From Modestobacter sp. VKM Ac-2984 (GTDB lineage Bacteria > Actinomycetota > Actinomycetes > Mycobacteriales > Geodermatophilaceae): a DNA stretch of 64,000 nucleotides. Where the stretch lies: the NCBI RefSeq assembly GCF_026967985.1, contig NZ_JAPVBJ010000004.1:310001-374000 (forward strand), written 5' to 3'. The notes under the pieces are model-generated. The model saw only the letters and a list, made by a program, of their open reading frames with translations, was not told the DNA's origin and searched no databases. Below are positions 30,828-41,029 of the stretch, piece after piece (positions within the stretch are counted from its first letter, which is position 1; every line of letters begins with the position of its first letter). The position numbers were made by a program, and so were the translations under genes.

Positions 30828-31352
30828 TCAGTGCCACGGGAGCAGCCGCACCCGTGGCGGGCGCAGGAGCAGGAGCGGGTCCAGGTAGGTGTCCCCGCGA
30901 CGCAGGCCCCAGTGCAGGCAGGCGTCCACCGGGCAGCCGGCGTGCCCGGCCACCAGCACGCCCAGCGGTGAGCCGCGGGCCACGGGCTGACCCGCGGCCA
31001 CCCCCGGGCTGACCGGCTCGTACGTCGTCCGCAGCCCGTCGGTGTGGTCGACGCTGACCACCGGCCGGCCGGCGACCGTCCCGGCGAAGGCCACCACCCC
31101 GTCGCCGGCAGCGAGCACCTGCTCGCCGACCGTGCTCGCCAGGTCCACGCCCCGGTGTCCGGCCGCGTACGGCGTGTCGGGGGCGTCGAAGGGCCGGCTG
31201 ACCGTGGGCGCGTCGAACAGCGGCCAGGTCCAGAGCGCGGCGGGTGGCCCGGACCCCGCGGGGGACGGGCCCGGAGCAGCCGCCGCTGCGGGGACGCCGG
31301 TCAGGAGGCCGGCGACGACCAGTGCGGCGAGGACGGCGCGGGGTGTGGACAC
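30828..31352 (-). CDS. secreted M23-family peptidase
   Basis: A 174-residue exported protein with a signal peptide ([22 protein letters not shown]) and a LytM/M23 domain: GHRGVDLAS (metal His and Asp), [19 protein letters not shown] and [16 protein letters not shown]. The second motif has Cys-Leu-His where longer enzymes have His-Leu-His, a variant I know from short actinobacterial members. It probably trims or senses peptidoglycan. No Shine-Dalgarno sequence precedes GTG 31352. Divergent from rpsB, as Rv2891 is in mycobacteria. Confidence 0.82.
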   Translation of the reverse strand: MSTPRAVLAALVVAGLLTGVPAAAAAPGPSPAGSGPPAALWTWPLFDAPTVSRPFDAPDTPYAAGHRGVDLASTVGEQVLAAGDGVVAFAGTVAGRPVVSVDHTDGLRTTYEPVSPGVAAGQPVARGSPLGVLVAGHAGCPVDACLHWGLRRGDTYLDPLLLLRPPRVRLLPWH

Positions 31353-31459
31353 CCACAGGAGGGTGCCGCCGGAGCGCGTCCCGGACCGGTGGGAGCCAGC
31401 GCCTGTGGAGGCCGAGGGCCGCTGGGGACGACCCGGTCGGACGGCGGTTGCCCAGGGCG

Positions 31460-31691
31460 TATGCTGATCGATGCGGTCCGCCTCCGGCGGATCGACTTCG
31501 CGTGTCCTCTTCCCGCTGTTCGTGCACCTGGCGAGCTCAGCGGGGCAGTCGTCACCTCGGTCCCGCCTCCTCCGGCGGGTTCGGTGGCGCGGCTGGACAC
31601 CAGGGCGGCGCACCTCCCGGTGCGTCCGCGACAACCGAGCAGCGCGGCGTGGCCCCTGGCCGCCCGCGCACGAGAAGGAAGGCGGCGCCAC
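31460..31691 (+). promoter_or_regulatory. rpsB promoter and long leader
   Basis: The 339-base gap before rpsB has a good -10 hexamer TATGCT at 31460-31465; no convincing -35 is seen. The implied leader of about 220 bases has two look-alike hairpins, TCCGCC-TCC-GGCGGA near 31488 and CCCGCC-TCCTCC-GGCGGG near 31564. This may be an S2 autoregulatory leader; I cannot match it to a known class. No gene is supported in the gap. Confidence 0.4.
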
Positions 31692-32723
31692 GTGGCAGTC
31701 GTCAGCATGAAGAACCTGCTCGACAGCGGAGTCCACTTCGGGCACCAGACCCGTCGCTGGAACCCGAAGATGAAGCGGTTCATCTTCACCGAGCGCAACG
31801 GCATCTACATCATCGACATCCAGCAGACGCTGGGCTACATCGACCAGGCCTACGAGTTCGTGAAGCAGACCGTCGCCCACGGCGGTTCGATCATGTTCAT
31901 CGGGACCAAGCGCCAGGCGCAGGAGGTCATCGCCGAGCAGGCGACCCGCGTCGGCATGCCCTACGTGAACCAGCGCTGGCTGGGCGGCATGCTCACCAAC
32001 TTCCAGACGGTCTACAAGCGTCTGGCCCGCCTGAAGGAGCTCGAGGACCTCGAGCAGACCGGCGCGCTGGTCAGCCTCTCCAAGAAGGAGCAGCTGGTCC
32101 TCTCTCGCGAGAAGGCCAAGCTCGAGCGCTCCCTCGGCGGCATCCGCGACATGCAGAAGGTGCCCAGCGCCGTCTGGATCGTGGACACCAAGAAGGAGCA
32201 CATCGCCGTCGGTGAGGCCCGGAAGCTGGGCATCCCCGTCGTCGCGATCCTCGACACCAACTGCGACCCCGACGAGGTCGACTACAAGATCCCGGGCAAC
32301 GACGACGCCATCCGCAGCACCGCGCTGCTGACCCGCGTCATCGCCGACGCGGTCGCCGAGGGCCTGATGGCCCGCTCGGCCGCGCAGGCCAACGCCGGCC
32401 GTGGCGAGGACGGCGCCGAGGCCCCGGCCGTGGGCGGCGGCGAGCCGCTGGCCGACTGGGAGCGCGAGCTGCTGACCGGTGGTGCCGCTGACGCCGCCAC
32501 CCCGGCTGCCGAGGCCGTCCCGGCCGTGGCAACCGACGCCGTGGCAACCGACGCCGTGGCAACCGACGCCGTGGCCACCGAGGCCGCTCCGGCTGCGGCC
32601 ACTGAGCTGCCCGAGACCCCGGCCGACCCGCCGGCCGTCACGGCCAACGAGGTCGCCCCGGTCGAGGGCGTCCCCGCCACCGGTGACCAGTCCACCGGTA
32701 CCCAGGGCGCCGAGAACGGCTGA
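31692..32723 (+). CDS. rpsB: 30S ribosomal protein S2 with repeat-containing tail
   Basis: Residues 1-230 are canonical S2 ([45 protein letters not shown]). The C-terminal 100 or so residues are Ala/Pro/Thr/Glu-rich. They include four copies of a 5-residue unit [10 protein letters not shown] encoded by a nearly perfect 15-base tandem repeat. GTG 31692 follows AAGGAAGG. It pairs with tsf in the usual order, with a large hairpin between. Confidence 0.97.
   Translation: MAVVSMKNLLDSGVHFGHQTRRWNPKMKRFIFTERNGIYIIDIQQTLGYIDQAYEFVKQTVAHGGSIMFIGTKRQAQEVIAEQATRVGMPYVNQRWLGGMLTNFQTVYKRLARLKELEDLEQTGALVSLSKKEQLVLSREKAKLERSLGGIRDMQKVPSAVWIVDTKKEHIAVGEARKLGIPVVAILDTNCDPDEVDYKIPGNDDAIRSTALLTRVIADAVAEGLMARSAAQANAGRGEDGAEAPAVGGGEPLADWERELLTGGAADAATPAAEAVPAVATDAVATDAVATDAVATEAAPAAATELPETPADPPAVTANEVAPVEGVPATGDQSTGTQGAENG
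32523..32582 (+). repeat. 15-bp tandem repeat inside rpsB
   Basis: GCCGTGGCAACCGAC is repeated three times exactly (32523-32567), followed by a fourth copy with two changes (32568-32582). The DNA-level identity, including the rare GCA codon, points to recent slippage rather than selection on protein alone. Confidence 0.9.
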
Positions 32724-32729
32724 CCGGTC

Positions 32730-32771
32730 GGCGCCGCTGCTCCCCGCCTGAGTGCGGGGAGTGGCGGCGCC
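32730..32771 (+). terminator. large intercistronic hairpin between rpsB and tsf
   Basis: GGCGCCGC (32730-32737) pairs with GCGGCGCC (32764-32771). Inside, after a symmetric TG/TG internal loop, CTCCCCGC (32740-32747) pairs with GCGGGGAG (32754-32761) around loop CTGAGT. Probably a partial terminator or processing site that sets the rpsB:tsf ratio. Confidence 0.65.
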
Positions 32772-32849
32772 GCCGTCTGTCCGGCCGCCGGCCGGCACCT
32801 CCACTCGCGGGGTCCGCGCCCCGCACCACCACCGATCAGAGGAAGTGAC

Positions 32850-33665
32850 ATGCCTGCTTTCACCGCAGCCGACGTGAAGCGTCTCCGTGACGCCACCGGC
32901 GCCGGCATGATGGACTCCAAGAAGGCCCTGACCGAGGCCGATGGCGACTACGACAAGGCCATCGAGCTCCTGCGCGTCAAGGGCGCCAAGGACGTCGGCA
33001 AGCGCCTGGAGCGCTCGACCACCAACGGCGTGGTCGTCAGCCGGGACGGCGCCCTGCTCGAGCTCGACTGCGAGACCGACTTCGTCGCCAAGAACGCCGA
33101 CTTCGTCAAGCTCGCCGAGCGCCTGCTCGACCTGGTCGTGGTCGAGAAGCCGGCCGACGTCGACGCGCTGATGGCCACCCAGGTCGACGGCCAGTCGGTC
33201 GCCCAGCTCATCGAGTCCGAGTCGGCCCGCATCGGCGAGAAGCTGGTGCTGTCCCGGTTCGCCGTCTTCGAGGGCACCACGGCGGTCTACCTGCACAAGC
33301 GGGCCACCGACCTGCCCCCGGCCATCGGCGTCGCCGTGCAGTACTCCGGTGGCGACGCGGACGCGGCGCGTTCGCTGGCGATGCACATCGCCGCCGCGCG
33401 TCCGCGCTACCTGACCCGCGAGGAGGTCCCCGCGGAGGCCGTGGAGACCGAGCGCCGGGTCGCCGAGCAGACCGCGAAGGAGGAGGGCAAGCCCGAGCAG
33501 GCGATCACCAAGATCGTCGAGGGGCGGGTCAACGCCTACTTCAAGGACTTCGTCCTGCTCGAGCAGCCCTCGATCACCGAGCCGAAGCGCACCGTCAAGC
33601 AGGTCATCGCCGACGCCGGCCTGACCGTCGACCGGTTCGCCCGGTTCGAGGTCGGCCAGGCCTGA
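32850..33665 (+). CDS. tsf: translation elongation factor Ts
   Basis: The guanine nucleotide exchange factor for EF-Tu. The 271-residue protein has [34 protein letters not shown] and the core signature [15 protein letters not shown]; the later subdomain keeps [18 protein letters not shown] 32850 is preceded by AGAGGAAG. Confidence 0.97.
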   Translation: MPAFTAADVKRLRDATGAGMMDSKKALTEADGDYDKAIELLRVKGAKDVGKRLERSTTNGVVVSRDGALLELDCETDFVAKNADFVKLAERLLDLVVVEKPADVDALMATQVDGQSVAQLIESESARIGEKLVLSRFAVFEGTTAVYLHKRATDLPPAIGVAVQYSGGDADAARSLAMHIAAARPRYLTREEVPAEAVETERRVAEQTAKEEGKPEQAITKIVEGRVNAYFKDFVLLEQPSITEPKRTVKQVIADAGLTVDRFARFEVGQA

Positions 33666-33681
33666 GCCCGACCTCCGAGGC

Positions 33682-33742
33682 CTGAGAGCTCTCAGCCACG
33701 GAACACCCACCGGCCCCGTTCTCTCCAGGACGGGGCCGGTGG
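33682..33742 (+). terminator. palindrome and terminator after tsf
   Basis: A perfect 14-bp palindrome CTGAGAGCTCTCAG (33682-33695) is followed by the 13-bp stem CCACCGGCCCCGT (33707-33719) with ACGGGGCCGGTGG (33730-33742). The second is a clear terminator hairpin. Confidence 0.75.
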
Positions 33743-33825
33743 CCTGTCCGGACCCGCCGCCGGGACACCGGTGCGCGCCGGATGCGGCAGGATCGACACA
33801 CCCGACACCGAACCGAGGAACGCCC

Positions 33826-34587
33826 GTGACCGTGCTGAAGTCCGCGCCCACCGCCTTCGCCCCGCTGGACGGGTCCGGCTACAGCCGGGTCCTGCTCAAG
33901 CTCTCCGGTGAGGCCTTCGGTGGCGGCAAGGTCGGGGTCGACCCGGTGATCATCCGCACCATCGCCGAGCAGCTGGCCGCCGTGGTCGGCTCCGGCACCC
34001 AGGTCGCCGTCGTCGTCGGCGGGGGCAACTTCTTCCGCGGTGCCGAGCTCTCGCAGGCCGGCATGGACCGCGGCCACGCCGACTACATGGGCATGCTCGG
34101 CACGGTGATGAACTGCCTGGCCCTGCAGGACTTCTGCGAGAAGGCCGGGCTCGAGACCCGGGTGCAGACCGCGATCACCATGGGGCAGGTCGCCGAGCCC
34201 TACATCCCGCGCAAGGCGATCCGCCACATGGAGAAGGGCCGCCTGGTCATCTTCGGGGCAGGCGCCGGCATGCCGTACTTCTCGACCGACACGGTGGCCG
34301 CGCAGCGCGCCCTGGAGATCGAGTGCCAGGTGTTGCTGATGGCCAAGAACGGCGTGGACGGCGTCTACGACGACGACCCGCGCACCAACTCCGCGGCCAC
34401 CATGTACACCGACCTGGACTACGGCACGGTGCTGGCCAAGCAGCTCAAGGTCGCCGACGCCACGGCCATCAGCCTCTGCATGGACAACCAGATGCCGATC
34501 GTCGTGTTCAACCTGTTGCGCGACGGCAACATCGCCCGCGCGGTGGCAGGTGAGAGGATCGGCACGCTGATCAGCGCCCAGGCCTGA
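33826..34587 (+). CDS. pyrH: uridylate kinase
   Basis: UMP kinase of pyrimidine nucleotide synthesis, amino-acid-kinase fold, 253 residues. The motifs are [55 protein letters not shown] and [17 protein letters not shown] 33826 gives an N-terminal extension of about 20 residues before the core. It is followed by frr, with which it is probably cotranscribed. Confidence 0.97.
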   Translation: MTVLKSAPTAFAPLDGSGYSRVLLKLSGEAFGGGKVGVDPVIIRTIAEQLAAVVGSGTQVAVVVGGGNFFRGAELSQAGMDRGHADYMGMLGTVMNCLALQDFCEKAGLETRVQTAITMGQVAEPYIPRKAIRHMEKGRLVIFGAGAGMPYFSTDTVAAQRALEIECQVLLMAKNGVDGVYDDDPRTNSAATMYTDLDYGTVLAKQLKVADATAISLCMDNQMPIVVFNLLRDGNIARAVAGERIGTLISAQA

Positions 34588-34680
34588 CCGGCCGGACGTC
34601 GATCGGGGCGGCGCACGCCGGGTGCCGCCCCACCCGCACACCGCACAGGACCCGGCAGCTGCCGCAGGAGGAGAAGACCC

Positions 34681-35238
34681 GTGATCGACGACACCCTGCT
34701 CGACGCCGAGGAGCGGATGGACAAGGCCCTGTCGGTCGCTCGCGAGGACCTCGGTTCCGTTCGCACCGGCCGCGCCGCGCCGTCCATGTTCAACAAGATC
34801 TTCGTCGACTACTACGGCGCAATGACCCCGGTGCCGCAGATGGCCTCGATCACCGTGCCCGAAGCGCGGATGGCGGTCATCAAGCCCTACGACGCCACCC
34901 AGCTGCAGGCCATCGAGAAGGCCATCCGCAACTCCGACCTGGGGGTGAACCCGACGAACGACGGGTCGTTGATCCGGGTGGTCTTCCCCCAGCTGACCGA
35001 GGAGCGCCGTCGCGACCTCGTGAAGATGGCCCGGTCCAAGGGCGAGGACGCCAAGGTCTCGATCCGCAACGTGCGCCGTCGGGCCAAGGAGGAGCTGGAC
35101 CGCATCAACAAGGACGGCGAGGCCGGCGAGGACGACGTGCGCCGCGCGGAGAAGGAGCTCGACGACCTCACCGCCGCACACGTCGCCAGCATCGACGAGG
35201 CGATGAAGAACAAGGAGACCGAGCTCCTGGACGTCTGA
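34681..35238 (+). CDS. frr: ribosome recycling factor
   Basis: Splits post-termination ribosomes with EF-G. The 185-residue protein is the standard length: [51 protein letters not shown] and [15 protein letters not shown] 34681 sits five bases after an AGGAGGAG-type site. Confidence 0.97.
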   Translation: MIDDTLLDAEERMDKALSVAREDLGSVRTGRAAPSMFNKIFVDYYGAMTPVPQMASITVPEARMAVIKPYDATQLQAIEKAIRNSDLGVNPTNDGSLIRVVFPQLTEERRRDLVKMARSKGEDAKVSIRNVRRRAKEELDRINKDGEAGEDDVRRAEKELDDLTAAHVASIDEAMKNKETELLDV

Positions 35239-35261
35239 GCCGACCGCCCGCCGCCGCCGCC

Positions 35262-36476
35262 GTGACCCGCGACCCGCACCGCCCCGAGCCCCTCGGCTCG
35301 GGGCGCCAGCCTGCCCGCGCCCGGACCGGGACGGCCGACGGGGCGGGCGGTACCGGGGGGAGCCCGGCCCGTCGGCAGGACCCCGACACCGGGCCGCTCG
35401 TCAGGATCGACCAGCCACCGGTGCCGTCGCGGCCTGCGGCCCGACCGTCCGGGCCCCGGCCCGGACCGGTCACGGGTCCGCAGACCGAGGGCCTGCGCTG
35501 GGACGACCAGCGCCCCGATCCCGTCGCCCCGGTGCCGAGCGGCCCGGCGGCCGAGGAGCTGGGTCGGGATCCCGCGGACGCTCCGCTCACCGCGGTGCCC
35601 GACGCCCTGGGGACCGAGGTCACCGGAGAGGCGCCGCAGGACACCCCGAGTGGCGCACCGCGGGCCGTCGGCCGGGCCGGCCGGGACATGGCCGCCGCGG
35701 TCGGTGTCGGGCTGGCGATGGGTGCGGTCGTCTTCGCGACGCTGTTGCTCTGGCGGCCCTCGTTCCTCGTCGTCGTCACCGCAGCCGTCCTGATCAGCGT
35801 CTTCGAGCTGAGCGGGGCGCTGGAGAAGGGTGGTCATCGGCCGCCGCGCACGCCCGTGCTGGTGGGGGCGGTGGTGATGGCAGCCCTGGCCTGGACCCGC
35901 GGCCCCACGGGTCTGGTCATCGCCTTCCTGCTGACCGTCTTCGCCGTGCTGCTCTGGCGGCTGGGCGACGGCCCGGTCGGGTACCTGCGTGATGCGTCGG
36001 CTGCGGTCTTCGTCGCCCTCTACGTGCCGCTGCTGGCCGGGTTCGCCGTGCTGCTGCTGGTGCCCGACGACGGCGCGGCCCGGGTGCTGACGTTCATCGG
36101 CACGGTGGTCTGCAGCGACGTGGGCGGCTTCGCTGCGGGCGTCCTCTTCGGGAAGCACCCGCTGGCCCGCACGGTCAGTCCGAAGAAGTCCTGGGAGGGG
36201 CTGGCCGGGTCGGTCGCGGCCTGCGTGCTCATCGGCACGCTGCTGGTCACGCTGGTGTTCGACGGGCCGTGGTGGGGCGGCGTGGTCTACGGCGTCGCCA
36301 TCGCCATCACCGCCACCCTGGGCGACCTGGGGGAGTCCCTGATCAAGCGGGACCTGGGCATCAAGGACATGGGCGACCTGCTGCCCGGCCACGGCGGTCT
36401 GATGGACCGGATGGACTCGCTGCTGCCGTCGGCTGCGGTGGCGTGGCTGATCCTGTCGGTGGTCGCACCGGTCTGA
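35262..36476 (+). CDS. cdsA: phosphatidate cytidylyltransferase
   Basis: Makes CDP-diacylglycerol from phosphatidic acid and CTP. The first 135 or so of 404 residues are Pro/Arg/Asp-rich and disordered. About eight membrane segments follow, and the signature SVSPKKSWEG-type run is present (TVSPKKSWEGLAGS), with DVGGFAAGVLFGK before it and LGDLGESLIKRDLGIKDMGD after it. It is 23 bases downstream of frr. The disordered N-terminus varies among actinobacteria. Confidence 0.95.
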   Translation: MTRDPHRPEPLGSGRQPARARTGTADGAGGTGGSPARRQDPDTGPLVRIDQPPVPSRPAARPSGPRPGPVTGPQTEGLRWDDQRPDPVAPVPSGPAAEELGRDPADAPLTAVPDALGTEVTGEAPQDTPSGAPRAVGRAGRDMAAAVGVGLAMGAVVFATLLLWRPSFLVVVTAAVLISVFELSGALEKGGHRPPRTPVLVGAVVMAALAWTRGPTGLVIAFLLTVFAVLLWRLGDGPVGYLRDASAAVFVALYVPLLAGFAVLLLVPDDGAARVLTFIGTVVCSDVGGFAAGVLFGKHPLARTVSPKKSWEGLAGSVAACVLIGTLLVTLVFDGPWWGGVVYGVAIAITATLGDLGESLIKRDLGIKDMGDLLPGHGGLMDRMDSLLPSAAVAWLILSVVAPV

Positions 36477-36541
36477 CCCGGCGGTGGGCCGGGCCAGCCG
36501 GTCGGGGTGGCCCGTCGACGTGGCGTGGCAGCATCCCGGCG

Positions 36542-37225
36542 GTGACCGAGACGACGGACGGGCAGGTGGCGGACGGGCAGGTGCCCGGTCCGACCGAGTG
36601 GGGTGGGTCGGTCGGCGTCGGCCCCTGGGCCGGTCCCTGGCCCACTGATCCTCGGTACGACCACGAACTGCTCGCCGAGGGTGATCGGCGGAACGTGGTG
36701 GACCGCTACCGCTACTGGCGCCTGGAGGCGGTGGTCGCCGACCTGGACGCGCGGAGGCACCCGTTCCACGTCGCGATCGAGAACTTCGAGCACGACCTGA
36801 ACATCGGCACGGTGGTGCGCACGGCCAACGCCTTCCTGGCGGCGGAGGTGCACGTGGTCGGCCGCCGGCGGTGGAACCGGCGGGGCGCCATGGTCACCGA
36901 CCGCTACCAGCACCTGCGTCACCACCCGGACGTGAGCGGGCTGCTCGAGCACGCGGCGGCCGAGGGGCTGACGGTGGTGGCGGTGGACAACGGTCCCGGG
37001 GCCGTCCCGCTGGAGACGGTCTCGTTGCCGCGTCACTGCGTCCTGCTGTTCGGCCAGGAGGGCCCCGGTCTCACGGCGGAGGCCCGGGACGGCGCCGCGC
37101 TCACCGTGTCGATCGCCCAGTTCGGCTCGACCCGGTCGCTGAACGCCGGGGTCGCGGCGGGGATCGCGATGCACGCCTGGATCCGGGAGCACGCCGACCC
37201 CAGTGCCGTGGTCCAGCCCGGCTGA
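36542..37225 (+). CDS. TrmH/SpoU family RNA 2'-O-methyltransferase
   Basis: A 227-residue SPOUT enzyme: NFEHDLNIGTVVRTANAFL (motif 1), VLLFGQEGPGL (motif 2) and TRSLNAGVAAGIAMHAW (motif 3). It methylates a ribose in rRNA or tRNA; the target is not evident. GTG 36542 begins a roughly 60-residue leader before the knot domain. Confidence 0.9.
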   Translation: MTETTDGQVADGQVPGPTEWGGSVGVGPWAGPWPTDPRYDHELLAEGDRRNVVDRYRYWRLEAVVADLDARRHPFHVAIENFEHDLNIGTVVRTANAFLAAEVHVVGRRRWNRRGAMVTDRYQHLRHHPDVSGLLEHAAAEGLTVVAVDNGPGAVPLETVSLPRHCVLLFGQEGPGLTAEARDGAALTVSIAQFGSTRSLNAGVAAGIAMHAWIREHADPSAVVQPG

Positions 37226-37271
37226 TCGACCGGTCGACCGGTGAGGTGAGCACAGTGTGACCGGTCGATCA
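37223..37271. terminator. 13-bp perfect inverted repeat at the end of the methyltransferase gene
   Basis: TGATCGACCGGTC, beginning at the stop codon (37223-37235), is mirrored by GACCGGTCGATCA (37259-37271) with a 23-base spacer. It could be a terminator or a protein-binding dyad for the gene starting at 37387. Confidence 0.5.
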
Positions 37272-37386
37272 CGCCGCGCCTACCGGATGGGCAGGCTCTT
37301 CTCCGGCAGCATGGCCGTTCGGGTCTGGTGTCCGGGCTCGTCCACGAACGGTGGCCGAGACGGCGACCGGCCGGGGAGGAGTGGCC

Positions 37387-39018
37387 GTGGTGTCGGGCCG
37401 ACCGTGGGGTGACGAGTCGCCTCAGGACCAGACGGCGTCGCCGGTGGACGGTCAGGACCAGCCCGCCTCGGTACGCCCGGGACCGGACGGGTCTGCGGCC
37501 GGTGATGCGGTGGCCGAGGTCCCGGAGGCCGTGGTGCCCGAGGCCGTGGTGCCCGACGTCGGGGTGGCGGACGTCGAGGCGCCCGAGATCGAGGCAGCAG
37601 AGCTCGACGTGGCGGAGCTGGCCCGCCCGGCCGCCGACGAGTCCGCGGAACCCGCGGCCACCGGCCATGCGCCGAACGGTCAGGTGACGGCCGAGGAGTC
37701 GCCGTGGGCCGAGGCCCCCTGGGACGAGGCGTGGCTGCCGCAGTGGGTCCACGCCGGGCTGCTGACGAACGGCGTGCTGCCGCCCGAGGAGTCCGACGTC
37801 CTCCCCGGGCCGGGGCCGGTCCCCGAGCCGGTCGACCGGGAGGACCTGCCCCCGGGGACGTCCACCGCACTGGTCACGGACCTGCCGGGGGCCGATCTCA
37901 CCGCCGAGGACGACCAGGCGCAGCTCGCTGCCTGGGCCACCGACATCGCGGCTGCGGAGTCACTGACCGCCGCCGCTGCCGGCACCCTCGTCACGGCCGC
38001 AGCCGACGCGCCGCCCGCCGTCCGGACCCCGCCGGCCCCTGTTCGGCGGCGGCGGTACCGCGTGCTGCTCCCGGCGGCGGTGCTCGTCCTGGCCGGGGTC
38101 GTGGCCGGCTTCACCCTGCCCGGTGGGCCGGACGGTGCGGGGTCCTCGGTCGCGGCCGTGCAGCGGGACACCGACCAGCGGGCCGCGCCGACGACGTCGA
38201 GCCGACCACCGGCGGTGCGGCCGGGCGGGGTGCCTGCACCCGACGCCGGCGACGGCCTCGTGGCCCCGCCCGTCACCACGGCCCCGACCGGGTCGCCGGG
38301 CACCGCGGCGGCACCCCGTCCGCGGACCGCGTCGACCCAGTCGACCTCGGCGGTCCGGGACCGCGTGCGGCAGGTGATGGCGGCGCCTCGGTCCCGCGTG
38401 CAGCCCCGCGTTACCGCGGGCTCTGTCGTGCAGCGGCCGGCACCGCCGATGCGGCCTGCCCCGAACGCGCCGGCGCCGGACGGCTCCGCTCAGGTCGTCA
38501 CCGACCCCGCACCCATCGGCCCGCCCGCCACCGGCCCGGTCGGCGAACCGACGCTGCCGGACGGCGACTGCTCCGTGCCCGTGCCCGTGCCCGTGGCCGT
38601 GCCCGAGGACAGCGAGACCCCGGACGAGAGCACCGACGGCCCTGCCGTCGACGTGGTCGTCGACGTCCTGGCCGCGACGTGCGCGCCGGTGGACCCCGAC
38701 CAGCAGGGCCCCGGTCCGGACGCCACCGATCCGCAGGAGCCCGGACCGGTGGGCACCGACCCGCCGGCCCCGGATCCGGTGGTGACCGACCCCGGTGATC
38801 CGCAGGTGCCCGGCGGACCCGGGGACGGGTCCTCCGGCGGGGGCGGGCCCGTGCCGCCGACGGCCGGTCCTGACCCGACCCCCACCCCGACGGTGACCCC
38901 GACCCCGACCCCGACGCCGACCGTCACCTCGCCACCGCCGCCGACTGCGACGACCTCCCCGACGTCCGGAGCACCTGACCCGTCGGTGACGCTGGCCGAG
39001 GCCCTCGGTCGGAGCTGA
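37387..39018 (+). CDS. single-pass membrane protein with acidic N-terminus and Pro/Thr-rich exterior, unknown
   Basis: A 543-residue protein of no recognised family. Residues 1-205 are acidic with [14 protein letters not shown] in the middle. An Arg-rich stop (RRRRYR) precedes one membrane helix ([17 protein letters not shown], about 215-235). The remaining 300 residues are Pro/Thr/Gly/Asp-rich with PVPVPVAVP and [16 protein letters not shown] repeats, and contain only two Cys (about 395 and 435). It might span the wall. GTG 37387 is chosen because GGGGAGGA ends six bases before it. It is the longest protein of unknown role in the window. Confidence 0.7.
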   Translation: MVSGRPWGDESPQDQTASPVDGQDQPASVRPGPDGSAAGDAVAEVPEAVVPEAVVPDVGVADVEAPEIEAAELDVAELARPAADESAEPAATGHAPNGQVTAEESPWAEAPWDEAWLPQWVHAGLLTNGVLPPEESDVLPGPGPVPEPVDREDLPPGTSTALVTDLPGADLTAEDDQAQLAAWATDIAAAESLTAAAAGTLVTAAADAPPAVRTPPAPVRRRRYRVLLPAAVLVLAGVVAGFTLPGGPDGAGSSVAAVQRDTDQRAAPTTSSRPPAVRPGGVPAPDAGDGLVAPPVTTAPTGSPGTAAAPRPRTASTQSTSAVRDRVRQVMAAPRSRVQPRVTAGSVVQRPAPPMRPAPNAPAPDGSAQVVTDPAPIGPPATGPVGEPTLPDGDCSVPVPVPVAVPEDSETPDESTDGPAVDVVVDVLAATCAPVDPDQQGPGPDATDPQEPGPVGTDPPAPDPVVTDPGDPQVPGGPGDGSSGGGGPVPPTAGPDPTPTPTVTPTPTPTPTVTSPPPPTATTSPTSGAPDPSVTLAEALGRS

Positions 39019-39064
39019 CGGGGGAGCAGCCTGCGCTGGCCCCTCCCAGGGAGCGATGTCACCT

Positions 39065-39095
39065 ACCACCGAGCCACCCCCAGCGGCCCGGTGGT
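39065..39095 (+). promoter_or_regulatory. hairpin next to the rlmN start
   Basis: ACCACCG (39065-39071) pairs with CGGTGGT (39089-39095). The 3' arm abuts the GGGAG that may serve as ribosome-binding site, so the stem could mask translation initiation. Weak evidence. Confidence 0.3.
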
Positions 39096-39113
39096 GGGAG
39101 CATGGACGTCGTT

Positions 39114-40292
39114 ATGACTGCCCTGCCCCTGGTCTTCGAGGCCCCCCGCCGCACCAAGCCGCCTCGGCACCTCGCCGACCTGACCCGTGCGGAGGCCCGT
39201 GCGGCGATCGTCGAGCTGGGTCAGCCGGCCTTCCGCGCCGACCAGTTGGCCCGGCACTTCTACGCCGGGGTGACCGACCCAGACCAGATGACCGACCTGC
39301 CGGCCGCCTCCCGTGCAGAGCTGACCGGTGCGTTGCTGCCGGGGCTGCTGACCCCGGTGCGCCACCAGTCCGCCGACGGCGGCCGCACCCGCAAGACGCT
39401 GTGGCGCCTGCACGACGGGGCCCTGGTCGAGAGCGTCCTCATGCGCTACCCCGACCGCGCCACCGTCTGCATCTCCAGCCAGGCAGGCTGCGGGATGGCC
39501 TGCCCGTTCTGCGCGACCGGCCAGAGCGGCCTGACCCGCAACCTCTCGGCGGCCGAGATCATCGGCCAGGCGGTCGCTGCTGCCGCCGCCATGGCCAACG
39601 GTGAGATCCCCGGTGGCCCCGGCCGGCTGTCCAACGTCGTCTTCATGGGCATGGGTGAGCCGCTGGCCAACTACGCCCGGGTGCGCAAGACGCTCGACGC
39701 GCTGCTGACCCCCGCGCCGCACGGGCTGGGGCTCTCCCAGCGCGCGGTGACCGTCTCGACGGTCGGCGTCGTCCCGGCCATCCGCAAGCTGACCGAGGAA
39801 GGGCTCAACGTGACCCTCGCGGTCAGCCTGCACGCCCCCGACGACGAACTGCGTGACGAACTGGTGCCGATCAACACCCGCTGGAAGGTCGACGAGGTGC
39901 TGGGCGCCGCTGACGACTTCGCCCGACGCACCGGTCGCCGGTACTCCATCGAGTACGCCCTGATCCGGGACATCAACGACCAGCCGTTCCGGGCCGACCT
40001 GCTCGGGAAGCTGCTGGCCAAGCGGCTGGCGCACGTGAACCTGATCCCGCTCAACCCGACACCGGGCAGCAAGTGGGACGCCAGTCCGTTGCCTGCCCAG
40101 CGGGAGTTCGTCGCCCGGCTGCGCGCCGCAGGGGTGCCGACCACGGTCCGCGACACGCGCGGCTCGGACATCGACGGCGCCTGCGGGCAGCTGGCCGCTG
40201 CCGACCAGGTCGACGGGGTGCCGAGCATCGCCGTCCCGGTGCCCGGCATCGAGGAGGGCGTGCCCCTCGGGGCCGAGTCGGACCAGGGCTGA
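39114..40292 (+). CDS. rlmN: 23S rRNA A2503 / tRNA A37 C2-methyltransferase RlmN
   Basis: A radical SAM methyltransferase. The 392-residue protein has the cluster motif CGMACPFC near residue 125, [30 protein letters not shown], and the mechanistic Cys in [17 protein letters not shown] near the C-terminus (about residue 360). ATG 39114 gives the usual actinobacterial start; ATG 39102 is an alternative four codons earlier. Confidence 0.96.
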   Translation: MTALPLVFEAPRRTKPPRHLADLTRAEARAAIVELGQPAFRADQLARHFYAGVTDPDQMTDLPAASRAELTGALLPGLLTPVRHQSADGGRTRKTLWRLHDGALVESVLMRYPDRATVCISSQAGCGMACPFCATGQSGLTRNLSAAEIIGQAVAAAAAMANGEIPGGPGRLSNVVFMGMGEPLANYARVRKTLDALLTPAPHGLGLSQRAVTVSTVGVVPAIRKLTEEGLNVTLAVSLHAPDDELRDELVPINTRWKVDEVLGAADDFARRTGRRYSIEYALIRDINDQPFRADLLGKLLAKRLAHVNLIPLNPTPGSKWDASPLPAQREFVARLRAAGVPTTVRDTRGSDIDGACGQLAAADQVDGVPSIAVPVPGIEEGVPLGAESDQG

Positions 40293-40294
40293 CC

Positions 40295-41002
40295 GTGCTG
40301 CCCGACGCGGAGGCGCACGAGCACAGCCACGCCGACGTGTCGGGTGGCTGGCTGCGGGCTGCCGTGTTCGGCGCGATGGACGGCCTGGTGACCAACACCG
40401 CCCTCGTGGCCGGCGTCGGTGCCGGGGGCGCCGCGGCGCAGACGGTCCTCCTCTCCGGGGTCGCCAGCCTCGTCGCCGGGGCCATCTCGATGGCGCTGGG
40501 TGAGTACACGTCGGTGACCACCCAGAACGAGCAGCTCGAACTCGAGGTCGCCAAGGAGCGCGGGGAGCTGGCACGCAACCCCGAGGGGGAGCGTCACGAG
40601 CTGGTCGCACTCCTGCGCGCCGGTGGGGTGGACGACGACCTCGCCGAGCGGGTGTCGGTGCAGCTTTCCCGGGACCCGGAGACGGCGCTGCGCCTGCACG
40701 TCGTCGCAGAGATGGGGTTGAGCCCGGAGGACACCCCGTCGCCGAGGGTGGCTGCGGTCTCCTCGTTCGTGACCTTCTCGGTCGGGGCCGCGGTGCCGCT
40801 GCTGCCCTACCTGTTCGGGCTGGGCACCCTGTGGGTGGCGCTCGTCTGCGGCGGTGTGGGACTGGCGGTGGCCGGTGCGCTGTCCTCGCGCTTCACCCCC
40901 CGGCCCTGGTGGTGGTCGGCGCTGCGCCAACTGCTGTTCGGGGCGCTGGCCGCCGGCGCGACCTACCTGATCGGCAGCGCGATCGGCGTCGCGGTCAACT
41001 GA
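40295..41002 (+). CDS. VIT1/CCC1 family transporter
   Basis: A 235-residue membrane protein of the vacuolar iron transporter family. TM1 carries FGAMDGLVTNTALVAGVG and TM2 carries VASLVAGAISMALGEYTSV. A cytosolic Glu-rich domain (NEQLELEVAKERGEL) follows, then three more helices. Family members export Fe2+ or Mn2+ from the cytoplasm. GTG 40295 starts two bases after the rlmN stop. Confidence 0.85.
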   Translation: MLPDAEAHEHSHADVSGGWLRAAVFGAMDGLVTNTALVAGVGAGGAAAQTVLLSGVASLVAGAISMALGEYTSVTTQNEQLELEVAKERGELARNPEGERHELVALLRAGGVDDDLAERVSVQLSRDPETALRLHVVAEMGLSPEDTPSPRVAAVSSFVTFSVGAAVPLLPYLFGLGTLWVALVCGGVGLAVAGALSSRFTPRPWWWSALRQLLFGALAAGATYLIGSAIGVAVN

Positions 41003-41029
41003 CCCGGGAAGGCGCGGGCCAGGTCGGCG

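Noticed and set aside
30828-33851. A 1007-codon minus-strand frame covering rpsB and tsf
   Set aside because: Only its last 174 codons (M23 peptidase with signal peptide) look like protein; the rest is antisense to well-defined ribosomal genes.
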